This document shows positions 1-3,463 of a DNA stretch of 6,327 nucleotides, piece by piece (within the stretch, counting starts at the first letter, position 1; each line of letters opens with the position of its first letter). The notes below the pieces were generated by a model. It did no database searches. It worked only from the letters and a program-made list of their open reading frames with translations, and had not been told where the DNA came from. A program made the translations under genes and the position numbers. Source of the stretch: a bacterium (GTDB lineage: Bacteria > Calditrichota > Calditrichia > RBG-13-44-9 > J042); assembly GCA_015494485.1 (NCBI GenBank), contig WGBF01000051.1, positions 1 through 6,327 of the forward strand. Direction: 5' to 3'.

Positions 1-1
1 G

Positions 2-172
2 GGCGGTAAAGAAATTGCCGTATCGTACTGGCATTCTCTGGAGGACGTTAACGCCTGGAAAGCGGATTCCCTTCATCAAAAAGCGCAACAAATGGGAAGG
101 GCATTCTGGTATCGCCACTACACGGTAACGAGTGCGGAAGTTCTTCACCAATATGAAAAAGGCACACCCTAA
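2..172 (+). CDS. ABM-domain (YgiN/HmoA-like) monooxygenase family protein, C-terminal part
   Basis: The reading frame is open from base 2 and ends at TAA 170-172, giving 56 residues; the start lies outside the window. The fragment reads VSYW near residues 7-10, then LEDVNAWK (13-20), SLHQKA (23-28) and FWYRHYTV (35-42). This Trp/His/Tyr-rich pattern is typical of the second half of small (about 95-110 residue) antibiotic-biosynthesis-monooxygenase domain proteins of the COG2329 kind. These are dimeric ferredoxin-like barrels; some members degrade haem and others oxidise small aromatic compounds without a cofactor. The substrate cannot be deduced from this fragment, and I did not match a haem-binding residue set with confidence. 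No clear terminator follows the stop codon. The family call is a recognition by eye; the biochemical role is open. Confidence 0.78.
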   Translation, partial: GGKEIAVSYWHSLEDVNAWKADSLHQKAQQMGRAFWYRHYTVTSAEVLHQYEKGTP

Positions 173-364
173 TCCGACAAAACATTTCATCCGGGAAAAT
201 TCTTACCGGTACGTGTCACCCTGTGTTGTTTGGTGGAGGAACCGCTGCCTGTGGTGATTCCTGAGGGAAATTCGCACATGCACTCTGCGATTTTGAAATG
301 AATCGTTACTTGCTGCAATTCACAATATAGCGCCAAATCAAAGCCGGGGGTGGATAGGGAAAAC

Positions 365-376
365 CGCAATATTGCG
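365..376. promoter_or_regulatory. 12-base perfect palindrome, possible operator
   Basis: CGCAATATTGCG is a perfect inverted repeat without a spacer, located about 185 bases upstream of the best gdh promoter candidate. Perfect symmetry suits binding of a dimeric regulator, but no second copy was seen in the window and the site is far from the -35 box. A chance palindrome of this length is not rare in several kilobases. Confidence 0.2.
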
Positions 377-383
377 CAGGAAT

Positions 384-403
384 GGGGGGCGGAAACGCCT
401 TCC
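384..403 (+). other. Hairpin capped by a GAAA tetraloop
   Basis: Bases 384-391 can pair with 396-403 (six Watson-Crick pairs plus two G-U pairs) around the loop GAAA at 392-395, a classic stable GNRA tetraloop. No T-tract follows, so it is not a standard intrinsic terminator. It could be part of a structured RNA in this gap, or the 3' end of the transcript of the upstream ABM-type gene. The wobble pairs make the G-rich strand (+) the one where the fold is relevant. Confidence 0.3.
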
Positions 404-477
404 CGTTGGAGTATTACGTTTGTTTTAATATCTTACCTATGAACACGCCAATTCGAATTTGAGAAAATATGGAAGTA

Positions 478-507
478 TTCTCATATTAAAATGTTCTTGT
501 GTATAAA
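478..507 (+). promoter_or_regulatory. Upstream promoter candidate for gdh
   Basis: TTCTCA (478-483, four of six matches to TTGACA) is followed after 18 bases by TATAAA (502-507, five of six to TATAAT). It sits in a very AT-rich stretch. It is weaker than the candidate at 559-588 and would give a leader of about 145 bases. An imperfect inverted repeat, AATATG (466-471) and CATATT (482-487), overlaps the -35 box and could be a regulator site. Confidence 0.3.
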
Positions 508-558
508 ATTTAAGCATTAGGGTTTGAGTATGCAGAATTGCTTAATTTTTTAAACTTC

Positions 559-588
559 TTGACTCATCTATTAAAAAAATATTAAAAT
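559..588 (+). promoter_or_regulatory. Probable sigma-70-type promoter of gdh
   Basis: TTGACT (559-564, five of six matches) and TAAAAT (583-588, five of six) are separated by 18 bases of A/T-rich DNA. Transcription would begin near 595 and give a leader of about 65 bases that carries the 610-624 hairpin and a strong ribosome binding site. It is the best promoter-like match in the window, though A/T richness raises the chance of false hits. Confidence 0.55.
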
Positions 589-602
589 CATTGTGAGGGA
601 AG

Positions 603-624
603 AAAAAAAGCGGGAGTAACCCGC
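603..624 (-). terminator. Hairpin with A-tract: minus-strand terminator or gdh leader hairpin
   Basis: GCGGG (610-614) pairs with CCCGC (620-624) around a five-base loop. On the plus strand it is preceded by seven A residues (603-609) and followed by A-rich sequence, so it is not a plus-strand terminator. Read on the minus strand it is a GC hairpin followed directly by seven T, the form of an intrinsic terminator. No minus-strand gene feeds into it, so it would stop only antisense transcription coming out of gdh. As RNA on the plus strand it is a small leader hairpin about 26 bases before the ribosome binding site. Confidence 0.4.
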
Positions 625-650
625 AGTGAATAAAAAATAAAATAATTTTC

Positions 651-656
651 AGGAGG
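651..656 (+). promoter_or_regulatory. Ribosome binding site of gdh
   Basis: AGGAGG, a full anti-Shine-Dalgarno match, lies five bases before the ATG at 662 and fixes that start codon. Its strength suits a highly expressed metabolic enzyme. Confidence 0.85.
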
Positions 657-661
657 GAATT

Positions 662-1915
662 ATGGCCCACAAAGAAGAGCTGAATCCCTTTAAAATTGCT
701 CAAAAGCAATTGGACAAGGCAGCAGAAATTATGAAGCTGGATCCCGGTATTCATGCGGTGCTTCGAGAACCTATGCGCGAGTTGCATGTGACCATTCCGG
801 TAAAAATGGATGACGGAACGGTAAAAGTGTTCAAAGGCTTTCGGGTACAATACAATGATGCCCGGGGTCCCTGTAAAGGTGGCATTCGCTTCCATCCGGA
901 AGAAACCATTGATACGGTACGGGCTCTGGCCGCCTGGATGACCTGGAAAACAGCAGTGGTAGATATTCCCCTGGGTGGTGGTAAAGGTGGCGTAATTTGT
1001 AATCCCAAAGAAATGAGCGCTGGCGAACTGGAACGGTTAAGCCGCGGTTATATTGATCAGGTCGGCCGGATTTTAGGGCCGGAAAAAGACGTTCCGGCGC
1101 CCGATGTGTACACCAATCCGCAAATCATGGCCTGGATGGCAGATGAATACGCCAAACTGCGCGGCTATTACGTACCCGGTGTAATTACCGGAAAGCCGCT
1201 GGAAATCGGCGGTTCCGCCGGTCGTGGTGATGCGACCGCACGGGGTGCTTATTACACCATTCGGGAAGCCGCCAAAAAGCTGGGCATGGATTTGAAAGGC
1301 GCAACGTTTGCCGTACAGGGCTTTGGCAATGCCGGTCAGTTTATTGCCAAAATTCTGGGTGAAGCCGGTGCACGGTTAATTGCCGTGTCCGACTCCAAAG
1401 GTGGCGTTATCAATCGGGATGGTCTGAATCCGGAAAAACTCATTGAACACAAACTGAAAAACGGAACGGTGGTGGATTTTCCGGGAGCCAGCAGCATTTC
1501 CAACAAAGAATTGCTGGAACTGGATGTGGATATTCTCTGTCCCTCCGCGCTGGAAAATCAGTTGACCGCCGAAAATGCGGATCGGGTAAAAGCCAAAATT
1601 ATTGCCGAACTGGCCAATGGTCCCACAACCCCGGAAGCAGATGAAATTTTCTTTAAGAAAGGTATTCACGTTATTCCGGACTTCCTGTGCAATGCCGGTG
1701 GTGTTACCGTTTCCTATTTTGAAGTGGTGCAGAACATTTACAACTTCTATTGGGATCTGGAAACGGTCCATGAACGCCTGGACAAGAAGATGACCAAGGC
1801 ATTCTGGGATGTGGATGAAGCGGCGCAGAAATACAATGTGGATCCGCGCACCGCAGCCTACATTGTGGCAGTTGATCGGGTAGCCAAAGCGATGCGACTG
1901 CGCGGTATTGCCTGA
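662..1915 (+). CDS. gdhA: Glutamate dehydrogenase, NAD(P)-dependent, small hexameric type
   Basis: This enzyme reversibly converts L-glutamate to 2-oxoglutarate and ammonia with NAD(P), in the cytoplasm. The 417-residue length equals the archaeal/Thermotoga hexameric class. The N-terminal substrate domain has GPCKGGIRFHP (69-79, Lys72), Lys96, the signature PLGGGKGG (103-110, catalytic Lys108) and APD (146-148, Asp148). The 24, 12 and 40 residue spacings match Lys89, Lys113, Lys125 and Asp165 of the Clostridium symbiosum enzyme. The Rossmann fold has GFGNAG (220-225) and Asp244 at the cofactor-discriminating end of strand two; related enzymes with Asp here use NAD or both cofactors, so preference is open. 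ANGPTTPEAD (318-327) and CNAGGVTVSYFE (343-354) complete the site. After SYFE the usual Trp is Val355. It has its own promoter candidate and terminator, so it is probably monocistronic. Confidence 0.96.
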   Translation: MAHKEELNPFKIAQKQLDKAAEIMKLDPGIHAVLREPMRELHVTIPVKMDDGTVKVFKGFRVQYNDARGPCKGGIRFHPEETIDTVRALAAWMTWKTAVVDIPLGGGKGGVICNPKEMSAGELERLSRGYIDQVGRILGPEKDVPAPDVYTNPQIMAWMADEYAKLRGYYVPGVITGKPLEIGGSAGRGDATARGAYYTIREAAKKLGMDLKGATFAVQGFGNAGQFIAKILGEAGARLIAVSDSKGGVINRDGLNPEKLIEHKLKNGTVVDFPGASSISNKELLELDVDILCPSALENQLTAENADRVKAKIIAELANGPTTPEADEIFFKKGIHVIPDFLCNAGGVTVSYFEVVQNIYNFYWDLETVHERLDKKMTKAFWDVDEAAQKYNVDPRTAAYIVAVDRVAKAMRLRGIA

Positions 1916-1940
1916 TTCTGTCCGTCATATCGAAACCTAA

Positions 1941-1973
1941 AGAGGCGTCGATTCTTCGGCGCCTCTTTTTTTT
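1941..1973 (+). terminator. Intrinsic terminator of gdh
   Basis: Bases 1941-1951 pair with 1956-1966 (11 pairs including one G-U) around the loop TTCT, followed by a run of T through 1973. It lies 26 bases after the gdh stop codon. It separates gdh from gcvT. Confidence 0.92.
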
Positions 1974-2006
1974 GCAAAAAAGTGAATTTTCCGGTAAAGA
2001 AATTTC

Positions 2007-2122
2007 ATGGAAGGCCGACCCTTCTAATAGTGTTCGAGGAAAAGCTTCCTCCCACATAGGCCTCCTCCAATGACCCGGCCTTTTGAGCGCGCGGTGGGCT
2101 CAAAAGGCCGTTTTTATTTTTT
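2007..2122 (+). ncRNA. Candidate gcvT attenuator leader or small RNA, class not recognised
   Basis: After the gdh terminator, sequence with two alternative folds precedes a second terminator. Fold A: GGAAGGCC (2009-2016) pairs with GGCCTCC (2059-2065), seven pairs with one bulged A. It encloses a GAGGAA/TTCCTC hairpin (2036-2041 with 2046-2051) and leaves the terminator free. Fold B: the same strand, 2008-2017, pairs with 2076-2085, the left arm of the terminator (seven Watson-Crick and three G-U pairs), and would prevent termination. This is the layout of a riboswitch or protein-controlled attenuator of gcvT. The conserved motifs I recall for glycine and THF riboswitches are absent. A weak promoter candidate (TTGCAA 1972-1977, 17 bases, TAAAGA 1995-2000) would start RNA near 2007. 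An independent small RNA ending at 2122 is the main alternative. Folding energies were not computed. Confidence 0.42.
2076..2122 (+). terminator. Second strong terminator, 77 bases before the gcvT start
   Basis: A perfect 13-base-pair stem (2076-2088 with 2098-2110) with a nine-base loop is followed by a T-tract, 2111-2122, interrupted by a single A at 2116. It is stronger on paper than the gdh terminator only about 100 bases earlier. That spacing means that a transcript starting between them, or reading through the first, ends here unless the stem is prevented from forming. No terminator-like T-run exists on the minus strand, so it acts on plus-strand RNA. Confidence 0.88.
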
Positions 2123-2185
2123 GGCAAATGAAATCCCGGTAGATTTTCCCTAAATTGACACTGAAAAATAATTGAACAACTTATC

Positions 2186-2191
2186 AGGAGG
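2186..2191 (+). promoter_or_regulatory. Ribosome binding site that sets the gcvT start
   Basis: AGGAGG lies seven bases before ATG 2199-2201. A TTG at 2172 in the same frame would add nine residues (MNNLSGGRA), but that extension translates the ribosome binding site itself and has no such site of its own, so the ATG is chosen. Confidence 0.88.
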
Positions 2192-2198
2192 ACGCGCC

Positions 2199-3275
2199 AT
2201 GGAACCGAAAAAAACAGCGCTGTATGATGTGCACGTGAAGTTGGGTGCCCGAATGGTGGAATTTGCCGGCTTTTGGATGCCCATTCAATACACCAGCATT
2301 TTGGAAGAACACAAAAAAGTACGCACCTCCGTAGGGGTTTTTGATGTTTCCCACATGGGAGAAATTGAGATTAAAGGCCCGAAAGCGGAAGATTTTGTGA
2401 ATTACCTGACAACGAACAATGTGCGGAAATTGCATGAATATCAGGCGCAATATACCACCATGTGTTATGACCATGGGGGAATTGTGGACGACCTGATTGT
2501 TTACCGTTATCCTGATCGGTTTTTACTGGTTGTGAATGCGGCCAATACTCAAAAGGATTACGAATGGATACTTCAACACAAAATCGATGGGGTGGAAATT
2601 GCCAACATAAGCGATTCCATTACCCAGTTGGCCGTACAGGGCAAAAATGCGGAGCCGACGCTTCAGCCATTAACGGATGTGAATCTTGCTGATATTAAGT
2701 TTTACTGGTTTACCGAAGGGAAATTGGCTGGTGTACCAATGATGATTAGCCGCACGGGGTATACTGGCGAGCCGGGATTTGAATTGTATTTTGACCGAAA
2801 GTATTCCGTTGACGTATGGAATGCCATTTTTGAATCCGGCAAACCCTACGAAATTGCACCCATTGGTTTAGGCGCCCGGGATTCCCTGCGGCTGGAAAAG
2901 AAATATTGCCTTTACGGCAACGATATTGATGAAACAACCAATCCCCTGGAAGCCGGATTGGGCTGGATTGTAAAATTTGATAAAGGCGATTTCATCGGTC
3001 GGGATGCGCTACTGAAAGTGAAAGAAGCGGGCATTCGCCGGAAATTAATGGGATTTGTGGTGGAAGGACGCATGATACCCCGCCATCATTACGAAATTGT
3101 TAAAGAAGAGAACGTCATTGGGCATGTGACCTCCGGAGCCTATTCTCCCATTCTTGAAAAGAACATCGGGCTTGGCTACATTGCCATTGACCATGCAAAA
3201 GTCGGTGAGAGCATCGAAATCCGTGCCCGGGGCCGGACGGCACCAGCCGAAATCGTCAAAACCCCATTTGTGTAA
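2199..3275 (+). CDS. gcvT: Aminomethyltransferase, T-protein of the glycine cleavage system
   Basis: GcvT takes the aminomethyl group from the lipoyl arm of H-protein and forms 5,10-methylene-tetrahydrofolate, releasing ammonia, in the cytoplasm. The 358 residues match the family's usual 360-370. Visible family blocks are FAGFWMPIQY (22-31), GVFDVSHMGE (46-55), GGIVDDLIVYR (93-103) with the acidic pair Asp97/Asp98 at the catalytic position, and VVNAANTQKD (111-120). Further on come SRTGYTGEPGFELY (184-197), LGARDSLRLE (224-233) and NPLEAGLGW (248-256). The C-terminal barrel carries RMIPRHHYEIV (291-301) and GHVTSGAYSP (308-317). No gcvH or gcvP lies beside it, so the other subunits must be elsewhere. 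It is preceded by a terminator with a possible antiterminator, and I see no good promoter between that terminator and the ATG. That fits control by read-through. YgfZ-like relatives usually lack this full set of folate-site motifs, so GcvT is the better call. Confidence 0.95.
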   Translation: MEPKKTALYDVHVKLGARMVEFAGFWMPIQYTSILEEHKKVRTSVGVFDVSHMGEIEIKGPKAEDFVNYLTTNNVRKLHEYQAQYTTMCYDHGGIVDDLIVYRYPDRFLLVVNAANTQKDYEWILQHKIDGVEIANISDSITQLAVQGKNAEPTLQPLTDVNLADIKFYWFTEGKLAGVPMMISRTGYTGEPGFELYFDRKYSVDVWNAIFESGKPYEIAPIGLGARDSLRLEKKYCLYGNDIDETTNPLEAGLGWIVKFDKGDFIGRDALLKVKEAGIRRKLMGFVVEGRMIPRHHYEIVKEENVIGHVTSGAYSPILEKNIGLGYIAIDHAKVGESIEIRARGRTAPAEIVKTPFV

Positions 3276-3345
3276 TTCCCGGAGCAATGCGGGCAGTTCG
3301 TTAATGTTCAGAGTTTCTGTTCGTCAATTTAAAATGCAATTTTAA

Positions 3346-3378
3346 AAGGCGGGAATGATCACGTGTCAAACCCGCCTT
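3346..3378. terminator. GC-rich hairpin after gcvT, possible weak terminator
   Basis: AAGGCGGG (3346-3353) pairs perfectly with CCCGCCTT (3371-3378) around a 17-base loop that itself contains the palindrome TCACGTGT-like core (CACGTG, 3360-3365). No T-run follows on the plus strand. On the minus strand the stem is followed by TTTTAAAATT. It probably marks the end of the gcvT unit by position (about 70 bases after the stop), but it is not a textbook terminator and could be a protein binding site. Confidence 0.4.
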
Positions 3379-3410
3379 AAAGCACTGTTCGTATTTTGAC
3401 CAATTTCATT

Positions 3411-3439
3411 TTGGAATCGGTAAAGCACCCATTTAAATT
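3411..3439 (+). promoter_or_regulatory. Weak promoter candidate for ftsK-lolA
   Basis: TTGGAA (3411-3416, four of six matches) and TAAATT (3434-3439, four of six) are 17 bases apart, and would start RNA about 17-20 bases before the ftsK ATG. A better -35-like box, TTGACC (3396-3401), has only a poor partner (TAAAGC at 3421-3426, 19 bases away). The evidence is weak for either. Confidence 0.28.
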
Positions 3440-3463
3440 ACTGCGTTTAAAAATGAACATTCT

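Larger units (their letters stand above)
173..661. other. 490-base gene-free region upstream of gdh
   Basis: I find no convincing gene here. The only reading frame of any length is a 60-codon minus-strand frame (187-369) with a TTG start, no ribosome binding site and no recognisable protein. A 26-codon plus-strand frame starts at 382 without a usable ribosome binding site. Composition changes along the stretch: 173-410 is mixed, while about 411-660 is strongly AT-rich, as expected of a promoter region. Items listed separately are a 12-base palindrome, a GNRA-capped hairpin, two sigma-70-like promoter candidates and a leader hairpin. The length is large compared with the other gaps in the window (about 190-280 bases), which leaves room for an unannotated RNA or regulator binding sites. 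Confidence 0.6.

Noticed and set aside
4..16. 13-base exact repeat of CGGTAAAGAAATT, also at 1992-2004
   Set aside because: A single repeat of this length is plausible by chance in 6.3 kb. One copy lies in a coding region and flanks do not match.
94..101. GGGAAGGG, a match to the E. coli KOPS consensus GGGNAGGG
   Set aside because: One such match on either strand is expected by chance in a window this size, and the local FtsK has a changed recognition triad.
187..369. 60-codon minus-strand frame in the gap before gdh
   Set aside because: It has a TTG start, no ribosome binding site, no recognisable protein motif and lies in otherwise non-coding DNA. A decayed gene cannot be excluded, but nothing supports it.
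382..462. 26-codon plus-strand frame starting ATG GGG GGC
   Set aside because: The only purine-rich stretch touches the ATG, so there is no workable ribosome binding site. The frame overlaps the GNRA hairpin and has no recognisable product.
2007..2027. Possible six-residue leader peptide MEGRPF before gcvT
   Set aside because: No ribosome binding site and no run of regulatory codons. It overlaps the proposed P1 helix and is most likely chance.
2036..2060. Resemblance of GAGGAAAAGCTTCCTCC to the conserved start of bacterial RNase P RNA
   Set aside because: The space between the two terminators is about 100 bases, far too short for RNase P RNA, and the rest of the conserved core is absent.
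2155..2160. Perfect -35 box TTGACA upstream of gcvT
   Set aside because: No -10 match at 16-19 bases, and transcription would start at or beyond the ribosome binding site.
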